Made by a program: the position numbers and the translations under genes. Positions 21,138 through 29,626 of a DNA stretch of 64,000 bases are shown here, in pieces (positions within the stretch are counted from its first letter, which is position 1; every line of letters starts with the position of its first letter). The stretch covers positions 1 to 64,000 of the forward strand of contig NZ_JACIUZ010000041.1 of NCBI RefSeq assembly GCF_014145505.1, read 5' to 3'. Source of the stretch: Limosilactobacillus fastidiosus. Its GTDB lineage: Bacteria; Bacillota; Bacilli; Lactobacillales; Lactobacillaceae. Under the pieces are notes generated by a model. It made no database searches. It was given only the letters and a program-made list of their open reading frames with translations, and was not told the DNA's origin.

Positions 21138-22610
21138 CTAATTATCTTCCGGATCGTACTTTTCACCCTTAGTTCGGCGAGATAGGTCCACCTTTTTAAG
21201 GGGAATAATATGAGTCTTGTAACGAATCTTGTAGTAGAAAAACAAGACAAGGAATAGTGGAACACTCATATAGGTAATTAAGATATTTGACCAATCAAGT
21301 TTGGCAAATGCTTCAATATTTTGACCGCAGATAACGATTGTACAAAGAACGAACGCAAAAATTGGTCCAAATGGATAAAGGGTAGCATGATACTTAAGTT
21401 CACTTACCACATGGTCTTGAGCAACATAGGCTCTTCGGAAGCGATAATGAGAAATAGCAATTCCTAACCATGCGATGAAACCACAAAGTCCAGAAGCGTC
21501 AGTTAAGTAGAGGTAAGCTTGAGGAACAATAAATTGGGTTGCAAAGGCTAAAGTTGAAACAATCATCGTTCCGATCAGTGCATAGATTGGAATTCCCCGC
21601 CGGTTAACGTAACCAAAGAACCGCCATGCATAACCTTCTCGAGCCTGTGAATAAAGCATCCGAGTAGAGGCATATAATCCAGAATTGGCAGCAGAAACAA
21701 CAGCAGTTAGAATAACTGCATTCATAATACTTGCTGCCACGGCCAAGCCAGCCCGCTTAAAAATAATAGTAAACGGACTCATCGTAATGTTAGTAACATC
21801 AGAATTCAGTAAGTTTTTATCCGTGTAAGGTAGAACACAAGCAATAACAAAAATTGCAAAAATGTAGAACAACAAAATTCGCCAGAAAGTTGAGTGAATA
21901 GCTTTTGAGATAGATTTTTCCGGAGTAGCAGCTTCACCAGCAGTAATTCCGACTAATTCCGTTCCTTGGAAAGAGAAGCCGGCAACCAAGAACACGCTAA
22001 TAATTGCTGGGATTCCACCGACAAATGGTGCTTTCTTATAATGAAAATTACTAAAACCAACTGGTTGACCACCCATAATCCCAAGAATAATTGCAACACC
22101 TACGATCAAGAAGACGATAACGGTTATCACTTTAATTAAGGCTAACCAGTATTCCGTTTCCCCATACGAACGAACTGACAAATAGTTAATTAAGAAAACA
22201 AGAACTAAAACAATAGTACTAAATATCCAACTTGGAACATGCGGTAACCAGAAATTCATCACAATCCCCGCACTGGTTACATCCACTGGAATCGTAATTG
22301 CCCAATTGAACCAGTAATTCCATCCCATTGCGAACCCTAAAGCGGGATCAACAAACTTTGAAGAAAAGGCAGAGAATGAACCAGTGAGTGGCATATAGGT
22401 GGACATTTCACCTAAACTGGTCATTAAGAAGTAAACCATTATTCCCATGATAGCGTACGCAACTAGTGCACCACCTGGCCCAGCGGTTGAAATTGCTGAA
22501 CCACTGGTAATAAACAACCCAGTACCAATCGTCCCGCCTAAAGCAATCATTGCCAAGTGACGAGTTTTAAGGGTCCTTTTTATCTGTCCCTGACCACTAT
22601 CTGCTGTCAT
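21138..22610 (-). CDS. lysP: Lysine-specific amino acid permease
   Basis: APC-superfamily proton symporter of about 490 residues with twelve predicted membrane segments. N-terminal KTRHLAMIALGGTIGTGLF and the GEMSTYMPLTGSF block are typical of the lysine/basic amino-acid branch. ATG at 22610 follows GGGGAGGAAA. The upstream lysine riboswitch makes lysine the strongly favoured substrate. It is a single-gene unit with its own terminator. Confidence 0.93.
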   Translation of the reverse strand: MTADSGQGQIKRTLKTRHLAMIALGGTIGTGLFITSGSAISTAGPGGALVAYAIMGIMVYFLMTSLGEMSTYMPLTGSFSAFSSKFVDPALGFAMGWNYWFNWAITIPVDVTSAGIVMNFWLPHVPSWIFSTIVLVLVFLINYLSVRSYGETEYWLALIKVITVIVFLIVGVAIILGIMGGQPVGFSNFHYKKAPFVGGIPAIISVFLVAGFSFQGTELVGITAGEAATPEKSISKAIHSTFWRILLFYIFAIFVIACVLPYTDKNLLNSDVTNITMSPFTIIFKRAGLAVAASIMNAVILTAVVSAANSGLYASTRMLYSQAREGYAWRFFGYVNRRGIPIYALIGTMIVSTLAFATQFIVPQAYLYLTDASGLCGFIAWLGIAISHYRFRRAYVAQDHVVSELKYHATLYPFGPIFAFVLCTIVICGQNIEAFAKLDWSNILITYMSVPLFLVLFFYYKIRYKTHIIPLKKVDLSRRTKGEKYDPEDN

Positions 22611-22639
22611 TTTATTTCCTCCCCACACATCTAAATAAC

Positions 22640-22875
22640 TAACAATAAAAAAGGTCTTCTAATAGGGCAACCCCATTAGAAGACCCAACCTCTCATTGAA
22701 TCGTTCAGCGAAGCGCCCCGCGATTTATCGCGACAGTCCATGATTTTTTCAACCATGACCCAACCCTTCTTAGAATAAGCTAAGAAAGATTTCGGCACTC
22801 TTTCCTTTCAAAACTACTCCGGAACTTATTTTCCTAATAGTCCATACTGATAAAGAACGCAACCTCTTCATTTTG
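22640..22875 (-). promoter_or_regulatory. Lysine riboswitch (L-box) with terminator
   Basis: On the minus strand the 5' part carries GAAGAGGTTGCG, AGTA, GAAAGGAAAGAGTGCCGAAA and GGTTGGGTCATGG, all hallmarks of the lysine aptamer. It ends in a strong intrinsic terminator at 22653-22685 (GGTCTTCTAATGGGG with its complement, then a T-run at 22645-22652). Lysine binding would favour termination and shut off lysP. Confidence 0.93.
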
Positions 22876-22880
22876 ACAAT

Positions 22881-22908
22881 ATTATACTCTCATCATTTAA
22901 TAACGCAA
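22881..22908 (-). promoter_or_regulatory. lysP promoter
   Basis: Minus strand TTGCGT (22903-22908), 16-base spacer, TATAAT (22881-22886), ten bases before the L-box aptamer. Confidence 0.7.
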
Positions 22909-22923
22909 GTTTTACTTTCTCCC

Positions 22924-23397
22924 CTAGCGTTCCCAATACTCACTGATTCCAGTTTTCATCGCCATTGGGATAAAACCGCATCGCTTGAGTACCTGCTTTG
23001 AAGATTTATTGTTTTTCTTGGTTTCAGCGACTAATTTAATGCTGTATTTATCTAATTCCTGACAAACAGCATTTATTGCTTCTGTCATATAACCACAATG
23101 TTGAGCCAGAGGAATAAGGAGATAGCCAAGCTCATACCTTTTGAAAAATACTTTCCCACTTTCTCCATAAGTATGAAGAAGAGTAATTAGTCCAAGTAAC
23201 TGTTGTTCATTTCTCGTTTTAATTTGTAATACACATTCTGAATGGCAAAGTAGTTGCAAAGAAGTCAAATCAACTTCGCCAATTGAAATTAGGCCAGCCT
23301 GTCTAAACAATGATTGATACTTCAGTAAAGGAGCGATTGAGGCAACTTCTTGTGGGTGAATACGTTTTATAATTAGTCGATTGGTCTTTATTACCAT
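22924..23397 (-). CDS. GNAT family N-acetyltransferase
   Basis: 157 residues with a RimJ/RimL-like GNAT layout: N-terminal TNRLIIKRI strand, a central ELGYLLIPLAQHCGYMTEA acetyl-CoA segment near residues 90-108 and C-terminal NKSSKQVLKRCGF near 125. Acceptor unknown: ribosomal protein, small amine or drug all remain possible. ATG follows GGAGGAGGG. Monocistronic. Confidence 0.85.
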   Translation of the reverse strand: MVIKTNRLIIKRIHPQEVASIAPLLKYQSLFRQAGLISIGEVDLTSLQLLCHSECVLQIKTRNEQQLLGLITLLHTYGESGKVFFKRYELGYLLIPLAQHCGYMTEAINAVCQELDKYSIKLVAETKKNNKSSKQVLKRCGFIPMAMKTGISEYWER

Positions 23398-23427
23398 TTA
23401 CCCTCCTCCTATTTCCCGGGAAATCAA

Positions 23428-23465
23428 AAAGCGCAACCAAGATCAGGGAGGATCTCTTGCGCTTT
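23428..23465. terminator. Bidirectional terminator
   Basis: AAAGCGCAA arm with TTGCGCTTT and inner GATC/GATC pairing, T-run on the minus strand. It ends the phosphatase unit and overlaps its last bases. Confidence 0.8.
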
Positions 23466-23468
23466 AAC

Positions 23469-24143
23469 CTAATAAATTGACTTACTAAATATCTTCATCT
23501 CGCGAAGCTTTGGTGCCCAAGCAACATACAACCATTCAGCCACCTGAAGCCAAGTGTATGCCAATAACATTGCTGCAATTGTATCTACTGGCCAGTGAGC
23601 GTAAAGATATACTCGGGAAACCGCTAAGAAGAAGATCGCAAAAATTAGTAATAATTGACAGATTGTTCGAACTGCTGCCCGTTGGATAATTGGAATTACT
23701 ACCAAGAAAAGAATTCCAGCAACTAAAAACAGGCCAAGGGTATGACCACTTGGAAAACTATAACCATCATCAGTAACTAGATGTTGTGCTGGACGAGCCC
23801 GTTTTACAAAATGCTTAACAACAGTTCCTAAGACATCCCCACCAAGAATCGTGCAAATTGCCCATACTGCAGGGATTCGATAATTTTTCAACCATAAAAC
23901 AATTGCAATTATCAGAACCCATAGTAGGTCAAGCTTGGGACTAGCCAAAAAAGAGATTAAGGTCATTAAAGCATGGAACCAGCCAATATTCTCCAAACGT
24001 TGACTCGTGAACAACGATTGAAAAATAGCATCCATCGTGGTGCCAATTGTCGAATTGAACTTAATCATTAACATCAAAACGATAAAAACAATCCCACTAA
24101 TAGTGAATCGTTTCCATCGTTGATCATCTGGAACAATTAACAT
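23469..24143 (-). CDS. PAP2 family phosphatase
   Basis: Integral-membrane acid phosphatase of 224 residues. The three catalytic motifs are intact: KHFVKRARP near 116, PSGHT near 136, and SRVYLYAHWPVD near 185-196. Likely substrates are undecaprenyl pyrophosphate or phosphatidyl(glycero)phosphate; sequence alone does not decide. Six membrane segments. ATG follows AGGAGAAAG. Confidence 0.92.
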   Translation of the reverse strand: MLIVPDDQRWKRFTISGIVFIVLMLMIKFNSTIGTTMDAIFQSLFTSQRLENIGWFHALMTLISFLASPKLDLLWVLIIAIVLWLKNYRIPAVWAICTILGGDVLGTVVKHFVKRARPAQHLVTDDGYSFPSGHTLGLFLVAGILFLVVIPIIQRAAVRTICQLLLIFAIFFLAVSRVYLYAHWPVDTIAAMLLAYTWLQVAEWLYVAWAPKLREMKIFSKSIY

Positions 24144-24194
24144 TATCTTTCTCCTATCATCAATATAAGCATTAGTTTAGAGTATACCATACCA

Positions 24195-24665
24195 TCAAAC
24201 TTTTGATTTCGAAGATTTTGATAAAGTATGAATATATTTAACGGCCCGAATTATTAATTCACCAAGCCCAAAGCCAAGGGTAATCGCACCGACAATTACA
24301 ATTACCTGATAAAGGTAAAACATCGCTAAAGGATAATTACCTAGCGCAAAATTACGAACCATTTTATAAGCTTGTCCTCCTGGAACAAACGTAACTAACG
24401 CAGGAACATTAAAAACAATCATCGGCATTTTTAAATGACGAGCTGCAGCCATACTAAACAGTGAAATTAAAATAGCGGCAAGTAAGTTACTAATTGCTAA
24501 TCCTACGTGATGATGATAATAGATGAGCCAATATATCTCCCAAACCCCACCACCAATTATTCCAGCCATATTGTAAGCTCGCGCTGGAATATGGAGTAAA
24601 ATTCCGAAACACACGGTTGAGGCATACGAAAGAATAAATTGTAAAAATAAATTTTCCCAGTTCAT
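24195..24665 (-). CDS. Threonine/serine exporter, C-terminal subunit (ThrE_2/DUF3815)
   Basis: 156 residues, four hydrophobic segments, with LVTFVPGGQAYKMVR near 96-110 typical of the ThrE C-terminal domain. It pairs with the DUF1212 protein upstream (nine-base gap) to make a split exporter of threonine/serine. ATG follows AGGAGG. Confidence 0.9.
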   Translation of the reverse strand: MNWENLFLQFILSYASTVCFGILLHIPARAYNMAGIIGGGVWEIYWLIYYHHHVGLAISNLLAAILISLFSMAAARHLKMPMIVFNVPALVTFVPGGQAYKMVRNFALGNYPLAMFYLYQVIVIVGAITLGFGLGELIIRAVKYIHTLSKSSKSKV

Positions 24666-24674
24666 TAGCTCCTC

Positions 24675-25430
24675 CTAGCTAAAACGCATAACAATTACAA
24701 TCGCACTTCCGATCGCAACTGCAGTTAAAATTGCTTCAATTCCTCGGGTTGGGGCACTGATAAGGTTTCCAGAAACCAAATCGCGCGCCGCATTTGTTAA
24801 CGGAATTCCAGGAGCCAATGGCATGACACTACCAATAATGATTGAATTTGCATTATGGGTCCAACCTAGTTTTACGGTTAAAATTGCTAAAATACCAATC
24901 ACTAACGAAGCACAGAATTCACCAAGATATTGAATTTTAAACTTACGGATAACAAAAGAAAAAACCGCATAGCTCAAGCCACCAATGATAAAGGCTGCCC
25001 ACCAGTCTACTACGTCACCTGTAAAAACAACCATTAATGCAGCACTTAAAACAGCTGCCGCAAGAGTTTCTAACGGATTTTGCCACCATCCGTTTACCTG
25101 CCGCTCAACTGATTTCAACTGAGCATATGCTTCAGGTAACTCAATGACACCACTGGCTAGTTCTCGCGAAACTTCATTTACCGCCGCTATCTTACTAAGA
25201 TCATTCCTTCGCCGCCGAATATCTGCCACTTGTGAATTAGGAAGATCATCACTACTAGCAACAATCCCGGTTAAAGTTGTAAAAGCTTGAAATTTTCTTA
25301 AACCAACGTTCTTAGCCATCCGATCCAGCGTATCGTTTACTCGTTCCATATTTGAACCATTCTCAATTAGAAGTCTCCCTGCAAGGACGCAGGTTCGTAA
25401 GGCAAGAATCCGTCGTTGTTCCGTTAGCAT
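24675..25430 (-). CDS. Threonine/serine exporter, N-terminal subunit (DUF1212)
   Basis: 251 residues. The cytoplasmic N-terminal part contains ERVNDTLDRM and a TTLTGIVAS segment typical of ThrE; five membrane helices follow, including the PLAPGIPLTNAARD motif near 206. First gene of the two-gene unit. A second, fused version lies at 50306-51682. Confidence 0.92.
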   Translation of the reverse strand: MLTEQRRILALRTCVLAGRLLIENGSNMERVNDTLDRMAKNVGLRKFQAFTTLTGIVASSDDLPNSQVADIRRRRNDLSKIAAVNEVSRELASGVIELPEAYAQLKSVERQVNGWWQNPLETLAAAVLSAALMVVFTGDVVDWWAAFIIGGLSYAVFSFVIRKFKIQYLGEFCASLVIGILAILTVKLGWTHNANSIIIGSVMPLAPGIPLTNAARDLVSGNLISAPTRGIEAILTAVAIGSAIVIVMRFS

Positions 25431-25463
25431 TAATTTCTCTCCCCCCTCAATAATAAGGTGTAT

Positions 25464-25496
25464 TAAAAAAGGCTGGGAATCACCTCAGCCTCTTTA
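25464..25496 (-). terminator. Terminator after DtxR-type gene
   Basis: Minus strand GGCTG with CAGCC, inner pairing interrupted, followed by TTTTTTAATA. Located 10 bases after the regulator stop and 35 bases before the downstream exporter gene. Confidence 0.75.
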
Positions 25497-25502
25497 CATC
25501 AA

Positions 25503-26156
25503 TTATTTGCCTGTGATAAAGATGTTATGTGATGCCTTATATGAAACATTCAGTGGTGTATCTTCACCATCTTTTTCAATTACTAATGGTCCTTCAAATG
25601 GTTCATGACGGAGCACTTTAACAGTATCATCTGGCCGTAATTTTAATTCTTCAAGGTACGTTAACAATTCATGATTATCCAAGAAACGTTCAAGTTGAAC
25701 AGTTTCTCCATCATTGGCATCCGCTAATAAGCGATGGGAAACATCCGGAAATTGTCCACTAGCTGATGGAATTACCCCACCATGTGGACATGCTTGTGGA
25801 TGCTGTAAAAAATTGTCCAGCGCTGTTGCTAGCCGATCACTGGTTTGATGTTCCAAGACTTCTGCTTCTGAGTGAACATCTGCAAAATTATAATGCAACT
25901 TATTAACCAGGAATGTTTCCCATAGACGATGCTTACGAACTAATTCTGCCGCATATTTTTTTCCCTTTTCAGTTAACGAAATTCCAGCATATGGTTCATG
26001 AACTACTAGTCCCTCATCTGATAATTTCGAAACCATTTCCGTTACAGAACCTGCTGCGATACCCAGGCCCAAAGAAATATCCTTATTTGAAACCTTTTTG
26101 TGACTACCACCAAGCTCAAAGATAATCTTAAGATAATCTTCTTTCATCGGTGTCAA
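25503..26156 (-). CDS. Metal-dependent transcriptional regulator, DtxR/MntR family
   Basis: 217-residue regulator. N-terminal helix-turn-helix (residues 3-60, TPMKEDYLKII and a VSNKDISLGLGIAAGSVTEM recognition helix), metal-binding and dimerisation domain (60-140, with HSEAEVLEHQ), and a C-terminal FeoA/SH3-like domain (145-217). Likely senses Mn2+ or Fe2+. The start is TTG at 26156, set by GGAGG nine bases upstream. It is divergent from a CDF efflux gene; a DtxR-like palindrome lies in the shared region. Confidence 0.92.
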   Translation of the reverse strand: MTPMKEDYLKIIFELGGSHKKVSNKDISLGLGIAAGSVTEMVSKLSDEGLVVHEPYAGISLTEKGKKYAAELVRKHRLWETFLVNKLHYNFADVHSEAEVLEHQTSDRLATALDNFLQHPQACPHGGVIPSASGQFPDVSHRLLADANDGETVQLERFLDNHELLTYLEELKLRPDDTVKVLRHEPFEGPLVIEKDGEDTPLNVSYKASHNIFITGK

Positions 26157-26256
26157 GGGCTACATCCTCCTCTACATTGTTTCTCGGCCTACGAACGGTC
26201 TACTAAGTTAATTAATAATAACATATTTGATTATAGCATAACCAATAAATAACTTC

Positions 26257-26270
26257 TTCGGATAGCCTAA
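26257..26270. promoter_or_regulatory. DtxR/MntR-like box
   Basis: TTCGGATAGCCTAA is an imperfect palindrome of the TTAGG-N4-CCTAA type (one mismatch). It overlaps the -35 position of the regulator promoter, whose extended -10 TGCTATAAT (minus strand) is at about 26231-26240, and lies upstream of the CDF gene promoter. Confidence 0.45.
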
Positions 26271-26337
26271 TTTTTTTGTTAGCTACTGTTTTAATATGAT
26301 AAACTTAAAATAACATATATTAATGAGGGGTTTTACA

Positions 26338-27240
26338 ATGGATGAACAAATCACGGGAAAGCGTTTTTTAGCAGTAACCGTACTAAATGTTCTTATTACT
26401 GTTGTGGAAATTATTGGAGGTCTAGTTTCAGGAAGTTTAGCATTATTATCCGATGCCTTTCATAATCTAGGTGACTCTTTTTCAATCGTCCTTGGTTATT
26501 TTGCCCAGACAATCGCAAACAAACCAGAAACAAGCAAACGAACCTATGGATACCGTCGAGCTGAAATACTAGCCGCAATGGTAAATGCCACTTTTCTAGT
26601 AATTGTTTCAGTTTTTTTGATTATTGAAGCTGTTAAAAGGCTTCAGCAACCAACACATATCAATGGTGAAATAATGTTACTCGTTGCCGTTATTGGTTTA
26701 GTTGCTAACCTTCTTTCAGCAATCCTCCTTTATGCCGGCAGCCATAGTAATTTAAACGTTAAGGCAACTTATCTTCATGTTTTAAGTGATGCTTTGTCTT
26801 CATTTGCAGTTATTATCGGCGGGGTAATCTTAAGCTTTGTTAACATCACCTGGCTTGACCCTGTCTTAACAATTGCTGTAGCAGCGTACATTGCCTATGA
26901 AGCATGGCCAGTAATTAAACAAACCGTTACCATCCTAATGGAATCAGCACCAAAACTTGATTATAAGGGAATTGAACAGGACCTAATCCAAATTGACGGG
27001 GTTACTGCAGTTCACCATGTTCATGCTTGGATGATTGATGAAAAGCGGATTATCTTTTCTGCCCACTTAAATTGCCATGATATGAAACTCAGCGATGTCG
27101 AAAAAATTTATCAACAAGTTGACAAACTACTAAATGAAAAATACGGAATCTGTCACGTTACTATTCAAGCCGAGTACCATCGAGGAAAAGATGAAGAATT
27201 CTTTGATACGAACGTTGATGAAGAAAATTTAATTAAATAA
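26338..27240 (+). CDS. Cation diffusion facilitator metal efflux transporter (CzcD-like)
   Basis: Proton/metal antiporter of about 300 residues with six membrane helices. Metal site: HNLGD in helix 2 (about 42-46) and HVLSD in helix 5 (about 148-152), the HD-HD pattern of zinc-type CDF proteins; a cytoplasmic ferredoxin-like domain with HHVHAWM follows (about 232). ATG at 26338 follows GAGGGG; the upstream in-frame ATG lacks a ribosome site. Neighbouring DtxR-type regulator could link it to Mn or Fe, though the motif favours Zn. Confidence 0.93.
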   Translation: MDEQITGKRFLAVTVLNVLITVVEIIGGLVSGSLALLSDAFHNLGDSFSIVLGYFAQTIANKPETSKRTYGYRRAEILAAMVNATFLVIVSVFLIIEAVKRLQQPTHINGEIMLLVAVIGLVANLLSAILLYAGSHSNLNVKATYLHVLSDALSSFAVIIGGVILSFVNITWLDPVLTIAVAAYIAYEAWPVIKQTVTILMESAPKLDYKGIEQDLIQIDGVTAVHHVHAWMIDEKRIIFSAHLNCHDMKLSDVEKIYQQVDKLLNEKYGICHVTIQAEYHRGKDEEFFDTNVDEENLIK

Positions 27241-27246
27241 TTAAAA

Positions 27247-27281
27247 GGGTCTAGTGGAAACTAAAACGTTTCCCTAGGCCC
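27247..27281. terminator. Terminator between convergent CDF and VIT genes
   Basis: 14-bp stem GGGTCTAGTGGAAAC with GTTTCCCTAGGCCC, loop of six; AT-rich but not T-rich flanks on either side. Confidence 0.7.
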
Positions 27282-27297
27282 TAATATTATATTAAAT

Positions 27298-27984
27298 TTA
27301 GAATAGCCTACCAACACCATAGTGGATGGTAACCGTGATTAGCGCAATAATAATATTCCGAATAACAGCAATTTTTACTAAACCATTTCCAAGTTTAGAA
27401 CTAATATACCCAGTTAACGCACTTGTCAATACCACCGCTAAAATAACCGCATACCACTTATAAGCAGATGGCGCAAAAGTCATCGCACAAAGAGGAAAAA
27501 TTCCCCCAGCAGCTGCAGAAAATAGGGAGGAGAAAGCAGCATCCCACGGATTCAAATAGTGACCTAATTCAATATCATACTTAACCCTCACAACGGTTTC
27601 TAAAGGCTTTTTATTAAGTAAATCTTTGGCAATTGCTAGCGAAGTTTCAGGAGTAACCCCCTTGCTAACATAATAATCCTTAACTGCCGCCACTTCACCT
27701 TCAAAATCTGTTTTTAATAAACGCTGTTCATTTTTAACCGCTGATTGTTCAGTATCCTTTTGGGTCGAAACAGAAGCATATTCACCAGAAGCCATTGAAA
27801 AGGCACATGCTAGTAAATCTGAAAGACCAGCAATAAAGATTGTAAACCGATCAGATGTTGCCGCTGCAACTGAAACTAAGACACCAACAACGGTTAAAAT
27901 TCCATCATTAGAACCTAAAACACCAGCACGAAGCGTGTTGAGTTTTTCTTCCATTGTTTGCTTTTGACGTTTTTTCTTTGCCAT
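27298..27984 (-). CDS. VIT/CCC1 family transporter, second copy
   Basis: 228 residues, five predicted membrane helices. Contains GVLGSNDGILTVVG near 17-30 and a MASGEYASVSTQKD motif near 64-77, followed by a charged cytoplasmic domain and three helices. Family members export Fe2+ or Mn2+ against protons. 13 bases after its paralogue on the same strand. ATG follows AGGGGGTG. Confidence 0.88.
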   Translation of the reverse strand: MAKKKRQKQTMEEKLNTLRAGVLGSNDGILTVVGVLVSVAAATSDRFTIFIAGLSDLLACAFSMASGEYASVSTQKDTEQSAVKNEQRLLKTDFEGEVAAVKDYYVSKGVTPETSLAIAKDLLNKKPLETVVRVKYDIELGHYLNPWDAAFSSLFSAAAGGIFPLCAMTFAPSAYKWYAVILAVVLTSALTGYISSKLGNGLVKIAVIRNIIIALITVTIHYGVGRLF

Positions 27985-27997
27985 TTCTCAACACCCC

Positions 27998-28681
27998 CTA
28001 ATGTGCTAGTAGCTGCCCAATAATATAGGTAACACCCATCGTCAATAATCCGGCAATAGCATTTCGAATACTCCCTTTAAGCCGATCTGATTTACTCAGA
28101 ATGGCTGCACAGTAACCTGTAATAAGTAACGCAATCAAAACTGCAATGGCTGTTGCAAAAATTCGCATATTTGCTGGAGAAAGTGTAACGGCAAGCATTG
28201 GTAAAATTGAACCAGTTGGGAAAGAAATAAACGATGCAATTGCTGCAGCATAAGGACTAGTAAAGTCTCTTGGATTAAATCCATACCTTTCCTGAACAAC
28301 GGTTGATAAGGCATCTTTATCCATTAATTCCTTCGTTGCTTGCTTAGCTAACTCCGGATCAATATCTTGAGCCTCATACTTTTTTTGGACATAGTTAAAT
28401 TCCCTTTGGTACTGATCGCTTAAACGCTGACGTTCACTAATCAACGCCATTTTTTGTGAATCTTTTTGGGTAGATACGGATACATACTCCCCCATACACA
28501 TTGAAATCATGCCGGCAAGTGTTCCTGATAGTCCAGAAATCAAAATCGAATAAGAATTATTGGTTGCCGCCGCGACACCAATAACGATTCCGGCAATTGA
28601 AATGATACCATCATTGGCCCCCATCACACTGGCACGTAAAACATTAACCCTTTGAGCCAGTGACATTTTCTTTTTGGTCAT
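27998..28681 (-). CDS. VIT/CCC1 family transporter, first copy
   Basis: 227 residues, same architecture as the adjacent copy: GANDGIISIAG near 20-30 and CMGEYVSVSTQKD near 61-73. The pair is a tandem duplication; sequence divergence is considerable, so it is not recent. Likely one transcript. ATG follows AAGGAG. Confidence 0.88.
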   Translation of the reverse strand: MTKKKMSLAQRVNVLRASVMGANDGIISIAGIVIGVAAATNNSYSILISGLSGTLAGMISMCMGEYVSVSTQKDSQKMALISERQRLSDQYQREFNYVQKKYEAQDIDPELAKQATKELMDKDALSTVVQERYGFNPRDFTSPYAAAIASFISFPTGSILPMLAVTLSPANMRIFATAIAVLIALLITGYCAAILSKSDRLKGSIRNAIAGLLTMGVTYIIGQLLAH

Positions 28682-28800
28682 TTCAAAAACTCCTTTTTTA
28701 ATTTAGAATCATTATAACATTCCTTAAAAGTAGATCAACAATTATGTTAGTAGTGCTTGTCCTAGTTTAGAAAAATTATTAATTGACTATCAAAGGATAA

Positions 28801-28836
28801 GAGGCCGGGAAAAGATTTCATTTTTTCACCGACCTC
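28801..28836. terminator. Terminator-like hairpin after usp gene
   Basis: GAGG/CCTC outer and CGG/CCG plus GAAAA/TTTTTC inner pairs. The T-rich tail is better on the plus strand (TTTATTCTT) than on the minus strand. Confidence 0.5.
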
Positions 28837-28875
28837 TTTATTCTTAAATAAGTACTATTTATTAATTAGAAATAA

Positions 28876-29352
28876 TTATTCATATCTTTGGACTGCAGTG
28901 GTCCGAATAACAAATACGGAAGTCCCGGCATGTTTAGTCATGTAAGATGCTTGGGAACCAACAGCCTTGCGGTTACCCCGCTTACCAATTGAACCAACAA
29001 CTAATAAGTCTGGTTGGAATGCTGGAATGACGTGATTGCAAATCCGTTCAGCTGGACGATCCCCTTGATCAACTATTCCTGTAATTTTTTCTGGAGCGAC
29101 ACCGTAGTCAACAGCAGCCCTTACATATTCGTTAATCCGCTTCCGCAATTCATCAGCAGAACTATGAACATAGTCTTTATCGAGAATTTGATAAACGTTA
29201 ACATCATCAGTTTCCAAAATAGAAACAATCCCTAATTCAGAGCCATCTCGCTTGGCCTTATCTACTGCATATGAAAAAGCGGCCCGGGCATCCGGTGCAT
29301 CATCGACACCGACAAGGATCTTCTTGAACCTTTTTGGCTTAATTTCAAACAT
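28876..29352 (-). CDS. Universal stress protein, UspA family
   Basis: 158 residues with the Usp fold: N-terminal ILVGVDDAPDA strand-loop near 12-22 and the nucleotide-binding GSIGKRGNRKAVGSQA near 123-138 (a G-2x-G-9x-G-S type pattern). Probably ATP-binding and induced in stress or stationary phase. ATG follows AGAGGGG. Monocistronic. Confidence 0.93.
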   Translation of the reverse strand: MFEIKPKRFKKILVGVDDAPDARAAFSYAVDKAKRDGSELGIVSILETDDVNVYQILDKDYVHSSADELRKRINEYVRAAVDYGVAPEKITGIVDQGDRPAERICNHVIPAFQPDLLVVGSIGKRGNRKAVGSQASYMTKHAGTSVFVIRTTAVQRYE

Positions 29353-29521
29353 TAAACTATTCCCCTCTCTGTGGTCCTGACGATCAATAGATTATCTCGA
29401 TCGCAGTAAGTTTCACCTACTATGTTACTACTTATCAAACATTTGTAAATATTTATTTTGGTAGACCTAAAACAATGTTCTATAGAATTAAATATTGATT
29501 ATTTTTTATAATTTTACATTT

Positions 29522-29562
29522 GACAGGGCTTTCTTGCCTGTCGTTCCAACAAGTTCTATAAT
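29522..29562 (+). promoter_or_regulatory. glnQHMP promoter with overlapping inverted repeat
   Basis: TTGCCT (29534-29539), 17-base spacer, perfect TATAAT (29557-29562). The inverted repeat GACAGG-N9-CCTGTC (29522-29542) covers the -35 box. A second small hairpin, GGTC/GACC, lies in the leader at about 29576-29588. Confidence 0.65.
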
Positions 29563-29626
29563 TTATATTGTTTTGGTCTTCGTGACCATAAACGATACTG
29601 TATATTTAAGGGGAGAGTAAAGCGTA

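Noticed and set aside
29353-29626. T-box or other riboswitch before the amino-acid ABC operon
   Set aside because: No T-box sequence (TGGNACCGCG-type) and no terminator; only a promoter and inverted repeats are seen.
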